Part shown: piece by piece, positions 32,101 through 43,948 of the stretch
How positions within the stretch are numbered: position 1 is the first letter of the stretch
Layout of the letters: every line of letters begins with the position of its first letter
NCBI GenBank assembly: GCA_010093685.1
Contig: MU006218.1
Location: 221,766 to 285,765 of the forward strand
Direction: 5' to 3'
Length of the DNA: 64,000 nt
DNA from: Ophiobolus disseminans
Taxonomy: Eukaryota > Ascomycota > Dothideomycetes > Pleosporales > Phaeosphaeriaceae
Program-made: the position numbers and the translations under genes
Notes under the pieces: generated by a model
What the model saw: the letters and a program-made list of their open reading frames with translations, nothing else
Database searches by the model: none
What the model was told of the DNA's origin: nothing

Positions 32101-33529
32101 AACACCCAACCTTGACCAAGGTATTGGTGTCAACAAAAACCCTTGCCTCCTCATCGTCTTCGCTGCCAGGCTTTGGGTGTACCAGCTCATCTGAAATGCT
32201 TTGTAGCAGTCCTTGTGCTTTGAAAATCTTGCTTTTCGTGGATGTAGGGCCACGAGCAGTCGTTGTCGTGAAGCTAGAATACACAGATCCTGGCGTTGCA
32301 ATGCCGCCATTCATTCTCAAGCTGCCAAAGTTGCCAGGCCGGGGAGTAGCAGATGAGAAGGCCGAGAGCACCCCCGATGACTGCGGTGGTAGCAAGGGTG
32401 CGCTCAGCGAAATGATGTCCTCCTCATCCGACAAGTCTCCACCGTCTGTCCCTGACAGCTCCGAGTCTAGGTTGTCCATGGACTCCTCATCCGGCGGAGA
32501 AGTCGTTCGTGATTCAGACCGATCTTCTGCAGCCGAGTAGAAGGTATCATTCGATGTATCATCCGCCTCGTCGTCATCTCCAAAGCCGTTCGTGACTGGC
32601 GTGGGTCTCGAGGGTGGTAGGATCACGGCAGTTTTGGGGCTGCGATGCGATTGAAGTACGACGATTCGCGTGCTCGGTCGCAAAAGGCCCTGCGAAACCG
32701 GCTCGCAAGCGGTGATCTTCGCCGGTGGAGGCGGGACGTGGGTGATGGGATGTGCGGGTAGCGGCAGTGGAAGCAGATCGCCGGTGTGCAGTACGGTCGG
32801 CGATTGTAGGGCGTCTCGCACTGCATTTCTCCATGCTTGCTCCTGCGCTGACTGACTAATCGTGGTCATCTTTCCTTTCGTCCCATTTACGTCAAGATAG
32901 CGATTCTTTGGCCCTCTCATTGAGCCGTTCGCCTTGTCTATGAAGCCACCGCCAAACTTCGCATGCACCTCGTCCAGCTTCCTCAGCGCTTCCGTGTCCA
33001 AATTGACGTACACTGTGTCCAGCCCGATTGGTACTACATCATGTATGCGCACCTCGATAGGGGTATCTCTCCGCTGTGTTCGGTTCGGCGCGAGGCTATG
33101 GAGTACTTGCGAGAAGGATTGCAGCGCAAGCGACGAAGCAGGAACCTGGAGGGACGAGTGCGGGCGCGCCGTAGCCGAATCATCCTTCTCAGCGAGCCGT
33201 ACGGGCAGTATAGTCCAGGGCACAGTATTGGAAGCGACGATGGAGCTCGGAAGCCACGGCGTGATTGCGACGTGATACACGCGAGCCGCTTCTGATGCGT
33301 CTCCATTGATTCCTACAGCCGTCAGTCCAGCCCAATACACGTGACATTCGCAATGCATACCAGAAGCCTTGAAGCCGGGAAACAGGTCAGTGAAGAGGTC
33401 CTCGGAAAGCACTCCCACCTCGCCCTTCATGCGGTCGTCGAGTAGCAGACGCGCCGAGATTGCTGGCCGGTCGAGACGCCTTCTCCGCCGCCTCTTGCGT
33501 GGATGGAGCGCGCCGTTTGATGCGTCCAT
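29143..33529 (-). CDS. PEX6: Peroxisomal biogenesis AAA ATPase Pex6
   Basis: With PEX1 this type-II AAA ATPase extracts the import receptor PEX5 from the peroxisome membrane. Exons 33529-33361, 33312-29814 and 29758-29143 give 1427 residues. The first intron (33313-33360) is 48 bp, carries no stop and has GTATGC, CTGAC and TAG signals; retaining it would add 16 residues. The N-terminal half is the divergent PEX6 N-domain with an acidic insert. D1 (around residue 800) has a degenerate Walker A, TQRGIGKST. D2 (around residue 1075) is canonical: GPPGTGKT, Walker B VVFFDELDSVAP, and the arginine-finger region GATNRPDLLDQALLRPGRFD. An extended C-terminus follows QRVRNTFEG, Lys/Gly-rich (GDRGKGKGKAN) and ending in an acidic GDAEGDDGELYS. 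Weak D1 and active D2 are the known PEX6 pattern. Confidence 0.95.
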
Positions 33530-34054
33530 CTTGAAATATGGAAGACTGGTACGTCAATGAGTGAATGTATAAGCAGTAATGGATGTTCAGTTCCGGTTGT
33601 CGCATGCAGCTCGGAAAGCTGAAGCCAAGACCGCCGTGTTATGCCTCGGCATCGCACGCTACCGCAAATCACTCTGCATGCTGAAAGCTTCAGAGAAGTC
33701 TAGATTTGATTGCCAGAGCGAATGACATCTTGCATTCGTCAGACAACCCGCTGTCTCTCCCTATACTTCACTCGTTGACCTTTTACTGCCCGTCGTCACA
33801 TGCTGCGGAACCGCTCAACCCTTTCCCTCTGATTGGTCGGGGCCTCGGGGTCGCCATATCCTCCCGCAATCCACACCATCAAATCCTTCCTAAATAGGCA
33901 ATATTTGTTCTCTCAACCCAACCTTCATATTATTATCGTGGGAGCACCGAATGCTCCAGTTCAACTATGTACTACAGAAGATGGAAAACGCGGCAAACGT
34001 GATGAACTACTTTCATTATAAATAGCATTCCCAGTATGCACCGATTATCTACCA
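33530..34054. other. Intergenic, PEX6 promoter side
   Basis: No coding frame supported. It contains the PEX6 upstream region and the 3' flank of the repetitive secreted-protein gene. No obvious peroxisome-response element was recognised. Confidence 0.5.
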
Positions 34055-36392
34055 CTATCCTCGCCTCCTTTGCGTTGGCTGTGCCCATCGCTTCCCTAAA
34101 TTCACCGTCACCCTACTCTGCAGCACAACTGTTTCGATATCGAATGGCAACGGGTTTGGTTGTCCTGCGGCTGTGTTTTGCGGTGGAGGCGGCGGTGCAA
34201 TGGTTGTCGTACTTTCTTGGACCTGGCTTTGCGCTTCTATACTTGTCGTTGAGGCCTGTTCACCCGCACTGGATGCTTCAGGAGCCGGTGAGACTGCACT
34301 ACTAGCGATCGGTACGACGCTTTCACCAGCGGCCGACGAAGAGGTTGCAGCCGCATCGATACCGACACTACTCGCTGAACTCGATGCAACCGCTGGCTGG
34401 GCACTCGGTGATGCAGAACCCCCTGCTTCGGATATGGCCGCGGACGCCTGTATTTGCAGGGTCGTGGCTGAAGACATTGCTGCTCCAAAAGTGAACGATG
34501 GAGCCGCAGGTGCACTCATTGGAAATGATCCTGCTGGGCACAAGCACTGACAGCTGCACCCACCATTGTTAGCTGCTTGCTCTACAGATGTCGCATTCTC
34601 CTTTCCTCCTAAACCGGCAACTACAGTCACAGTAGCGCCGGCGGCCGAGGATGTCGTTGTGGCAATGAGGCCGTCTTTTGAAACAGACGCGGTGTTAATA
34701 GATGATGCTGCGAACGATAGACCGTTCGCCGAACTTGAGCCATCGAGAATGGTGGCGGTGCTGCCTTTTGCGGTTGCCGTAGCTTTTGATCCGTCTCCTC
34801 CACCTGCGACCACGGTCACGGGACCTGCTGTTGCTGCGTTTGCCGATGCTCCTTTCGATGAGCTTTTGCTTCCCTCTGAGCTGGCTTGTAGTGATACGGT
34901 CGCCGCAGACGCTTTTGCACTTCGTGAGCTACTTGCAGTGGCGTTTAATTCGCCTCCTCCTGCAACGACAGTCACAGGGCCCGCCGTTGCTCCATTTGCT
35001 GTTGCTCCGCCCATTGAGCTTTTGCTTCCGGATGAGCCGGCTTTTACTGTCACCGCAGAGGCTTTTGCACTTCGTGAGCTACTTGCGGAGCTAATTGTTG
35101 AAGTAGCTTTTTCTCCTGAATTAGCAACAACTGTAACAGCGGCGGCTTTTGAAACACTCGCAGAGGCAGACGCAATGCTCTCAACAGAGATACTGTCTGC
35201 TTTCGATGACGAAGCACCATTGCCGCCAGATCCATGGGCTTGCACAGTGACTGCACTTCCGGCTGCGGTTATGCCAGTTGCGCCCGGAGGAGTCAATGTT
35301 GCAGAATGGACTGCGAGCGCACTAGACGATGATGATTTGGCAGCGGCCTGCTCTCCTGGTGGTGATTCACCTCCAGCAGAAACAGTGATTGCAGCTGGCT
35401 TAGTACCATTTGCGTTGGGTGGTGAGCTTTCCACATAGAGCGAGGCAGCGGCTGGCTTAGCACCTTCAGCGGAGGACTGTGAATCGCATTAGTTTGTTAC
35501 ATCGATATTCAATTTGGTTTAATGCATACTGTAGCATTCATTGCTTCAGAGGCCTGGGCTTCGGGCGTTGGCTTTGCAGCCTCCATAGCAGCCGGTGTGC
35601 TCTTCCCTTCAGCGGACAACTCAGCCATTGGCGTCGAAGGTTTTGCTTCAGCGGACATTTCAGCCATTAGCGTCGAAGGCTTTGCTTCGGCGGGCATTTC
35701 AGCCATGGGTTCTGGGCTAGGTGTAGGTCGTGCTTCCGCGGGAGGAGCTTGAGGCGGAGTCATTGCAGGCTCAGCCATTGCCGATTGCTGTCCTACCGCC
35801 TCGATGATTTCTGTCTTTATTTTTTGGCCGTTGGGCTCTTGAATAATGGTCTCCTTGACCTCAATGATCTGTACGTTACCACCTCCAGCTTGGTCTTGAG
35901 CTGCGCTCGTATTCTTTGCGCCACTCTGGCCCTTTCCGTTGAGCCCACTGATGATTTCATCAATGCTTGTCGAGCCTCCACCGGCAATCTGATTGGCGAT
36001 GTCACCACCAATGTCACCAGTTTCTGGTCTTGTATTCTGGTTTTGAGCATTCCCTTGTCCTTTCGCGATGTCATCCAGCAATGCGGTCGCGTCAAGTCCT
36101 CCTTTTTGAGCAATCTTGTCGACGATATTTCCTATGTCCAGTTTGTTGACTGCCTCGACGGAAGGTGTATTCGATGCATCCACGCTATTCCTCTCAAGTC
36201 TGTCGATACCCGACACCAGGTTCTCTATTCTCCTTCCTTCAACGTGTGGTCCGTTATTGGTATTGTGAAGATCAAGCCCTGCTTCGGCAGCTCCCTACAT
36301 GTTGGTCAGTATGATAAATGTCGCATAAAATCAACTGTACCTACTGCTCCGACAAGCAGCAGTGCTGCCCAAGACTGTCGTAATCGTCTCAT
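34055..36392 (-). CDS. Large repetitive secreted protein with VTV-AGG repeats
   Basis: Three exons (36392-36345, 36294-35530, 35476-34055; introns 50 and 53 bp) give 744 residues. MRRLRQSWAALLLVGA-GAAEA is a signal peptide; the first intron lies at its end. Residues 17-190 are acidic/Asn-rich (NKLDIGNIVDKIAQKGG; IQIIEVKETIIQE-like segments). Three 12-13-residue MAEMSAEAKPSTP repeats follow. Exon 3 is Ser/Ala/Gly-rich with eight spaced VTV-A-GG type units (AITVSAGGES, AVTVQAHGSGG, PVTVVAGGGEL and others), then a cysteine knot-like NGGCSCQCLCPAG. A Ser/Ala stalk and the end PPPPPQNTAAGQPNPLPFDIE come last. It looks like an extracellular, heavily O-glycosylated wall or adhesive protein. I do not recognise a named family. 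Antisense long frames here are a by-product of the GC-rich repeats. Confidence 0.7.
35597..35706 (-). repeat. Three 36-39-bp coding repeats (MAEMSAEAKPSTP)
   Basis: Two 39-bp copies differ at only a few positions, and a third is shortened to about 36 bp. All are in frame within exon 2 of the secreted-protein gene. The close similarity suggests fairly recent slippage or unequal crossing-over. Confidence 0.75.
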
Positions 36393-38360
36393 ACTGAAAT
36401 GTGTAGATGTGACAAACCTCTCAGGAAACAAAACGAAGAAATAAGCTATTTGTAAATACAATCAACAGCGCAGCTGCGAGAAGAGCAAGAGAAGAGTCGT
36501 TAATTAGCTACCTCGCTCAATACCTGCACAGCAGCGAAGAGGAGTGAGGAAGAAACGACGGGGTGAATGCGCGACAGAAACAGATAGTCCGAATCAAAAC
36601 GAGCGTGAAATTCCGAACCACGAGTCCAACCCTCTCAAAAGGCGCCTGAGGCGAACATCATGCTACTTAACGGGTCCGACAGCCATCCCGCTCATTCTGT
36701 TTCTAACATGGCGCGGAGTTTCGAGCCGGTCAGGCTACGCGGCTACTCGCACAGCACACTGTACGTATCATGAGCCAGGGCTAAGTCCCAGTGGAGCAGC
36801 CGGCAACGGCATTGTCGGGTTCACATGGCCAAGAAGGTTTGGTGCTGGGCAGACCGCACGCAATTCATGATCGACAGGACCCCGGGACTTCATTTTGGGA
36901 GCTGTCAAGCTTCACGATGGTCTGGCCAGCCGCTGTGGTTGCGGTCTGAGACGCGACGTGCATGAGGTGGACGTGCCTCATACCGGCTCCGTTTCACCTC
37001 GTGCCTGAATCGAAAACGCATCGTTCCGTGTAAGTATTCGCAATGTCGATACTCCGATGAGTGACTGTTACCGGTGGGACTGGCGCATTCTGATTGCTGG
37101 TCGCGAGAGGATGCAGATGCAATGCCATTGTTGTTTCGTGTTGTGAAGCACGAAGACTGGGGGTCGTGGGCTAAAGTCTTTAAGCTTCGCATCGCGTGCT
37201 TGGCAGTATGATGAGGTCATGAACCCTTCTTTTAGTTTTTGAGCTTGAAAGCTTCAAAGATTTAGGAACCGATCAAACTCACCCCAATGAACATTGTCGT
37301 CGACGTGCACCAGACGTGGAAGCGTGTGGTAGATGTGTGTATCGCTTACGCTTACTCCACGGATTCGCACAATCATAGTATCGCCCATGAATGAGTCCAC
37401 AATCGACATTATCGGTGCCGTTCACGTCGTCGATAATTACTGCCCAACAATCCTTTTCCCTACGCAATCGCCTTTAGCTTCAAGTTCGACAACCTTGGAA
37501 GCTCACGGGGTCCATAGGCGGTACCAAGTCCTACCTACAGCCCATGTTACCAGTACGGTGAGTAAAATGGAGAGTTCGGGGTTACTGGAGCATCGGCATT
37601 TCATCGTCGCTATTCCACTCACAGCGAACCTTATACTGCGTTCTCCGCATTAGTTGTACTGACCCTTCTTCCTGACACTCGCTAAAGTTCTAAGTATGCA
37701 TTCTCTCATCGCAAGAGCGACCAGGAGCGAGGACGAGATATGGAAAGAGCAGCCGTTGACCGGCATACCAAATATACTTTTGACAGGACAATCCCTCTCA
37801 TTTCAATTCTTCCGCGAGGCTGCCAAAACACGCCTGTTTTCTCAAGCGATCCACTTCTTTGAGTGCCTAACGTTTTTTTTATCCTACGAAGGATGCAGAT
37901 TAGAGTCAGGCCAACAAATGTCTGTTGTAGAAGGGCAAGCTACGCAACGAGGCGACGAAAAAGGTTTGAGGAATCTAGGTATATTGCTCACATTCCTGTT
38001 GCGATAATCCTACAAGGTTGATAGACGTCTTTGAGGTAACAGCACACTCGCATCCTGGTTTCAGCATGCGGCGTTAGGCGCCCTTCACTCGCTAATTCCG
38101 CCTGCCAACCCTTGGTGTGACGTAGTGGGGCACCGGGGGCCTTGCGTTCGGGAAGCTGCATGCCTTCTCACCACAACACCTTTCTTTACCTCAATTGTCT
38201 TCCACGCGGTAAGCTGGTTCTTCATTCGTGCTGACAAATTTGCGTTTCCGGAGGGCGCATTGAAGCACTTGTTTTACGAGGTCAGTTTCCAAACATCGCT
38301 TGCGCCAAGGCGATACACTCGTCTCACCGTTATCAGCCCACAGATAGCGGCGCACGAAAC
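36393..38360. other. 2-kb intergenic region
   Basis: This is the divergent upstream region of the secreted-protein gene (minus) and MIR1 (plus). Short frames exist, but none resembles a protein. It has T-runs near 37870 and no repeat or RNA gene that I can see. Confidence 0.5.
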
Positions 38361-39565
38361 ATGTTCCCGACACTCTCAACGTTGAGCCAGGCGTTTGCCG
38401 GCTGCTCACCATTGCCGCAACGACTTCCTGACACTCAGTCCAATACATTTTCCAAATGGACGGCCCGGCAGGATTTGTATCCAGCATGGAGCGTGACCGA
38501 GGATGCGAAGAACAAAGCGACAAAGCTCGGGGATGCTGCAGTTGCTGAGTTCGAGAAAGCAAGCCACAAGGCCCAGGACAAAGCCGGTCATATTGAGCTC
38601 TACTCCCCAAAATACTACGCAGCCTGCACGTTTGGCGGTATCATGGCGTGCGGTCTGACGCACACGGCTGTCACGCCTCTCGACCTTGTAAAATGCCGTC
38701 GTCAAGTTGATTCTAAGATGTACAAAGGTAATTTCGAGGCTTGGGGCAAGATTGGTCGCGCCGAGGGCGTCCGTGGCGTCTTCACTGGATGGGGACCGAC
38801 CTTTTGGGGGTATTCTGTCCAAGGAGGCCTGAAATACGGCGGATACGAGTTCTTCAAGAAGTTTTATGCCGACCTTGCGGGCGAGGAGAACTTCGACAAG
38901 TACAAGACGTTCATCTTCCTCGCTGGATCTGCGTCTGCTGAGTTTATCGCGGATATCGGACTGTGCCCGTTCGAGGCCGTCAAGGTTCGAATGCAAACCA
39001 CGATCCCTCCTTTCGCTACGGGCACAATGAACGGCATCAACACCATTGTCGCGAAAGAAGGCTTCGGCGGTCTGTACAAAGGTCTCTACCCACTCTGGGG
39101 CCGACAGATTCCGTACACGATGATGAAATTCGCTTCTTTCGAGACTATCGTAGGGATGATCTACAACTACCTGCCCGGGTCCAAGAGCGACTATAGCAAG
39201 GCCGCGCAAACTGGAGTATCATTTGTCGGTGGTTACGCTGCCGGTATCCTGTGCGCCATTGTCTCGCATCCAGCAGACGTAATGGTGTCGAAACTCAACT
39301 CGCAACGCAAAGCCGGAGAGGGCTCGGGTGCTGCTGTTGGTCGTATCTACAAGGACATTGGCTTTGGAGGTCTGTGGAACGGACTGCCTGTGCGAATTGT
39401 TATGATCGGTACCTTGACTGGTCTCCAGTGGATGAGTAAGTGGTTCATAATCCGTGAGAATTTGTGCATTGCTAACCTACGATCTCAGTCTACGATTATT
39501 TCAAGATCTTCATGGGACTACCGACAACTGGTGGTGCGCCCCCTGATGATAAGGCTAAAAAATAG
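38361..39565 (+). CDS. MIR1: Mitochondrial phosphate carrier
   Basis: The protein imports inorganic phosphate with H+ across the mitochondrial inner membrane for ATP synthesis. Exon 1 (38361-39435) and exon 2 (39489-39565) with a 53-bp intron give 383 residues. Three mitochondrial-carrier repeats carry P-x-[DE]-x-x-[KR]-type signatures: TPLDLVKCRRQ, CPFEAVKVRMQ and HPADVMVSKLN. Phosphate-carrier-specific blocks include YYAACTFGGIMACGLTHTAV, GWGPTFWGYSVQGGLKYGGYE and LWGRQIPYTMMKFASFE. The N-terminal about 85 residues are an extension, part of which may be a presequence. The C-terminus IYDYFKIFMGLPTTGGAP is encoded by the small last exon, as usual in filamentous fungi. The assignment is secure. 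Confidence 0.95.
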
Positions 39566-40356
39566 ACGCGGGACTTGGAGGTATAAGATGGAAATGTATC
39601 GCTCGATTCGGCCAAGTAACGATGGTTGGACAAAGCCTTTGATGGCTTGCTTTTTCTCGTTTGTGACGCCATTAGGTAACAGCGGTTTTCAATCAGACTC
39701 TTCACTCTCGGATGATGGAAGTGCATTTTTCTATGTCTGAATATGTGGTTCATGACCCTGCGTCTTCTGACTTTGACTAAGCCTGTCCCTGCGCTAGGGG
39801 AGGCAAATTGTAGATGATCCCAGTGTTCCTCGTGCCTCGCCAAAGCCTGCAACGATCACGACGTTCCCGCAGGTCAGTCGCCATGCATTCGGAGAAGTCA
39901 CTTCAAATCACCAGGTTCGTCAGTGGGATGTTCACTGCTTAGTCACACCTCTTAACGAATCAATCCCATCGGCCTTATCGCTCGTCCACTTACGACACCA
40001 CGTATCGACAGCATGGTTACAACGAATCCTTCGCGATCGCCTACCACATGTTCGGCACCTTCCTTGGCTCTACGTCTTGTTGGACAACTTACAGCCATGC
40101 GCCGGCAAACGACCTGTTTCCAAGCGGATCTTTGTTCCATCCCGCGTCGCCAATGGTTTTGAAGACTTCGACACGCGGTTGCGTCATTACTGAGGACTGG
40201 GAGGCTTGATGTGACCTTGTAAAGAGCAAATATAAGAGCCTGCTCTCCGTTTGACCTGCGATCCTAGTCCATACCACACCCTTGACATCAGCTTTGACGA
40301 ACTCAAGATACACCACTTGCTTTTGCGACAATTAAAAACATCTCCAACGAATCACA
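39566..40356. other. Intergenic between MIR1 and the DUF3602 gene
   Basis: No credible gene. The leader of the next gene has an A-rich stretch just before its ATG. Confidence 0.5.
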
Positions 40357-40905
40357 ATGTCCACGCAACCAATCCACTCAACTGGCCGTGGAGGTGAGTT
40401 TGCGCCTCAGCTGAGGCGGCGTTCTTGCAAGAGTACTGGCTGAATTTGTTCAGGCGCCGGCAACATCGGCCCCGACACCAACGTCTACACTGATGGAGGC
40501 ATCGTCCGCGAAGGCATTCAAGGCGAGTCTGCCGACGGCGACTTCTCTACCGGCCGCGGTGGTGCCGGTAACATCGGCAAATCTCCTCTAGTAGGACCAC
40601 AAACAAGCGACCGAGGACGTCGCTCGTTCGACATGGTCCCTGAGGTCGATATCCGCGAGGGCCAAGACGAGTTCCACACTGGCGTAAGTCGAGCACCACA
40701 GTCGTTGAAGAGCGCATGTCTAACCATACTGCAGCGTGGAGGAGCAGGCAACGTCTACAAGGAGAAGCACGGCGGCCACAGCCACAGCAAGTCTCCCGAC
40801 CGCAAGGGACTCGGCGACAAGATCAAGGGCGCGCTTCACCTCGACAAGAGCAAGAAGCACGAGCCTTCTCCACTTGCAAAGGAAGAGACTGCGCCCCAGC
40901 AGTAG
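40357..40905 (+). CDS. DUF3602 (GRGGAGN-repeat) protein
   Basis: Three exons (40357-40393, 40454-40683, 40735-40905) give 145 residues. The motif GRGGAGN(I/V) occurs three times: STGRGGAGNIGPD across the first splice, STGRGGAGNIGKSP, and HTGRGGAGNVYKEK across the second. This motif defines the fungal DUF3602 family, which includes yeast Par32, a TORC1-linked regulator of ammonium transport. The C-terminus is Lys/Ser-rich (DKIKGALHLDKSKKHEPSP) and likely phosphorylated. Both introns fall at the GRGGAGN motifs. Function in this organism is unknown; the family assignment is firm. Confidence 0.85.
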
Positions 40906-41233
40906 ATATGATACCCCGATAGAAAGATACCCAGGTTGAGCGACGGGAGGAAGGATAATTGGATGCAGTTGTCGATGATACCTAGGCCGTGGTCTCCTTA
41001 TGAGACGGCCATGTTTTCCATTGTTATAGACACTAAAGAAATCGAAACACTCTCTCATACTTCGCGGATGCACTTTCATGAAGCTTGCCGTGCCTGACTA
41101 GAGTGATATCATGGCGGGGTCATTGAAGCTCAGGCCATGTGGGGTGAATCTCGCGATGTCATTTGGCTTGTGAAATCCAACCCAACGATTCAAACTTCGA
41201 GACACTTACTACACCACCACCCCATCGCACACC
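40906..41233. other. Intergenic
   Basis: Nothing recognisable; the 3' flank of the DUF3602 gene and the promoter of MDE1. Confidence 0.5.
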
Positions 41234-42127
41234 ATGTCCGCAAATGCACAAGACGTCGAAGCACTCGTGCACTCGGACGACCCAAATCACCCGGCGAACC
41301 ACATCTGCACGCTGTGCGCAAAGTTCTACACCCTAGGCTGGGTACGCGCAACCCTCGCAGCGCCATGCGACGCGACGAAGATGTAGCAGGAATAGTCATG
41401 ACTGACGTGTGAATCGTCCAGGTCACAGGTACAGGTGGAGGAACCAGCATCCGCCATGGCGACAATATCTACATTGCGCCCAGCGGCGTGCAAAAGGAGC
41501 TCATGACGCCCACCGACATGTTCGTCATGGACTACAACAGCAAGGAGTATCTCCGGAAACCACAAGTACGACGCCACATACCAACCCTCCCTCCAGCACA
41601 CCTTACTGACGCCATATCAGGTCCTCAAACCCTCCGCCTGCACGCCCCTCTTCCTCGCCGCCTTCGACCGCGGCGCCGGCTGCTGCATCCACACGCACTC
41701 GCAATGGGCCGTCCTCGTCACCCTGCTTGTCGAGCGCGATGCCGGGCCCTCCGGTTGCTTCGAGATCGAGCAAATCGAGCAGATAAAAGGCATACCCAAG
41801 GGCCGCGGCAAGGCGGGCAACCTGGGCTACTATGACCGTCTGCAGATACCGATTATCGAGAACACGGCGCATGAGGAGGATCTGAGGGAGAGTTTGGAAG
41901 AGGCGATGGAGAAGTGGCCGGATACGTTTGCGGTGCTGGTTAGGAGGCATGGGATGTGAGTGTATCGTGGATGGATGGGGGGATGTAATGGGAGGTGCTG
42001 ACAATGTGATAGATATGTGTGGGGTGATAATGTGCATAAGGCGAAGACGCAGTGCGAGAGTATTGACTATATTCTGCAGTTGGCGGTCGAGATGAAGAAG
42101 CTGGGGCTCCCGTGGACGAAGTCATGA
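41234..42127 (+). CDS. MDE1: Methylthioribulose-1-phosphate dehydratase
   Basis: This enzyme dehydrates 5-methylthioribulose-1-phosphate in the cytosolic methionine salvage pathway and has a class II aldolase/adducin fold. Four exons (41234-41341, 41422-41565, 41621-41955, 42013-42127) with introns of 80, 55 and 57 bp give 233 residues, close to the yeast enzyme. [19 protein letters not shown] and [26 protein letters not shown] are diagnostic. [11 protein letters not shown] carries zinc-ligand histidines and VRRHGIYVWGDN supplies another. The end, [19 protein letters not shown], is also typical. The gene neighbours are unrelated to methionine salvage. Confidence 0.93.
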
Positions 42128-42180
42128 GGGTAGGGTGGGCGTTTCAAAGTAAGCTTTATAAACACTACATTTCCTGAACG

Positions 42181-43126
42181 CTACACAGGCTCCCTATGAA
42201 TCAGCCCGGGGCTTGCCGTTTGTTCTAATACCTCGACCACCTCGTATGGTGCCATCGCGACAAGTACCCAAAGACTTATCCTACCACGCACTCGACGGAG
42301 TACACCCGAGGCAGCGAGTTGCAACTGGATGACCGGTAAGACGGAGCTTATTGGCAGAAAAGTATTCAAGGCCCACGACGAAGTCATAAACTGGGTTGTC
42401 TTCTGTGTCGATAAAATCTGAGCGAGGGAAACCAGCGAAGCGAAAAGCATAGCGACCGCGAAAACAAACGAGGCGCTCAAAAAAGTTGAAGTCGAGTGTT
42501 GGACAGCCACTAGCGTTTTGGCTATTTCGGGCATCTTCACCAACGCCTGGGGCGTCGCGTCGAACCGCACCATGAGGAGTACCGCGACATAGATGGTGAC
42601 TAGGGTCGCTTGCACAAAGTATGTTGCTGTCATCTGCATAGGTCAACATACACAATCACCCATGCTCCATGCTAACTTTCAAGTGCCATCTTACCCCCAC
42701 ACCAGCGATGTCCGAATTGCCCTCCCAACCCATATACGGGCACAGACTCTGATAACAGGATTTCTCCGCCGAAGCCTGCACGTAGCGCTCAACTGCAGGA
42801 TCTATCATCCAGCGCAAGATCTCAGGTCTAAATGGCTGGCTCAGCGAGTCATTTCGCAGATACTGCTGGAGCCCATCGAGTAGAATGCCGGCTGGATCGT
42901 CGCCTTGTTCGTAATTGCCGGGATGGTAGCTCGTCAGTCCTGTCTCGCCTCTGTAAGCGCCGCTGTTGAAGTAGTCCCATAGCGAGGCCTGCACAATTCT
43001 GGAAACGGAGGACGCGGGGGGAAGGTGGGCCCCATGAGAAGTTCAGCGCCATTGCTTGAGGGGTGGAAGGGGCGCTAGGTGGAAGTGTCACTAGAGGAAG
43101 ATATGCCACCATCACCGCTGGAGCAT
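42181..43126 (-). CDS. Hypothetical membrane protein
   Basis: The best model has a tiny exon 1 (43126-43116, MLQR), exon 2 (42998-42695) and exon 3 (42633-42181), giving 255 residues. Exon 2 encodes an extracellular-looking segment with two cysteines close together (YQSLCPYMGWEG, preceded by AEKSC). Exon 3 encodes at least three hydrophobic helices (YFVQATLVTIYVAVLLMV; FLSASFVFAVAMLFASLVSL; a third near LNTFLPISSVLPVIQL). The exon 2/3 junction (intron 42634-42694, GTAAGA...GCAG) is well supported. The 117-bp first intron with a GTGATG donor is less certain. I recognise no family. The stop lies close to the 3' end of convergent MDE1. Confidence 0.55.
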
Positions 43127-43948
43127 CTTGTGTGTGCAGTTCAGAGATGGAGAGTATGCTACTTTGGATTGTGCATCTACTCGAGATGATAACCCTTAAT
43201 CATGGCCTTTTAGGCTGATCAACTTCAAATAAATTATTGTTGCTTGGCAGCTGTACTAGTTACACCGGTAGGCAACTGTGGGGGCGAAGCGCGAAAGGCA
43301 AAAGGCGCAACGAAGAACATTCCAAACGGGTGCATTTCAACATGTACCCGTATCTACCGTAGTCAGCTACGTCTTCTCAGTACGCTTAGTGTTTAGTGTT
43401 GAAGCTGCTGTAGTTTGGAGGGAAATACTCGTTTTGTGTGTGTCAAAAGGCCCCAAGTAGGTGAAGCATGTACTCGGAAGCGACACCATTCGTCAAAGCA
43501 TCGAGTACATCGCACTAATGCCTTGCAGTAGTCACAAAAATGTCCAGCCATACCTGGCAATGTAGTACCTTGCTCGTGCGCTTACTCATGATAGTGAAAG
43601 CGAGGATGACTACAAATATCTCGAATTAGCCGTGGGTTACACAAATACTTACATAGTATGGCTTACAATCCTTGCCCTACCTAGGTACGGTCCACTGTTA
43701 GTCAACGTTGGAAGAAGTAACTTTCTGTATCTGGATTTCGTGAACATGGATGTTTGTGTTGCAATCCATCAAACAGCGGACAGATTTTCGAACGAGAGAA
43801 TTTCTTCTACGTCAGTGTTTGAGCGCCCGAGGCAAGACGTGCTCGCATCAGCATACACAAGCTTGATAAGAATCATTCATCTACTTTTGCAGTTGCTCAT
43901 TCCTCACTACCAACCCACCAAATCCCCTTACCCCCCCTCCCCAAAGAC
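43127..43948. other. Intergenic upstream of the beta-lactamase-like gene
   Basis: It is relatively AT-rich with no supported gene. The leader before ATG 43949 is C-rich, as is common in this genome. Confidence 0.5.

Noticed and set aside
34566..35438. 290-codon open frame on the plus strand
   Set aside because: Exactly antisense to the spliced secreted-protein gene; the frame is open only because the sense strand is GC-rich and repetitive.
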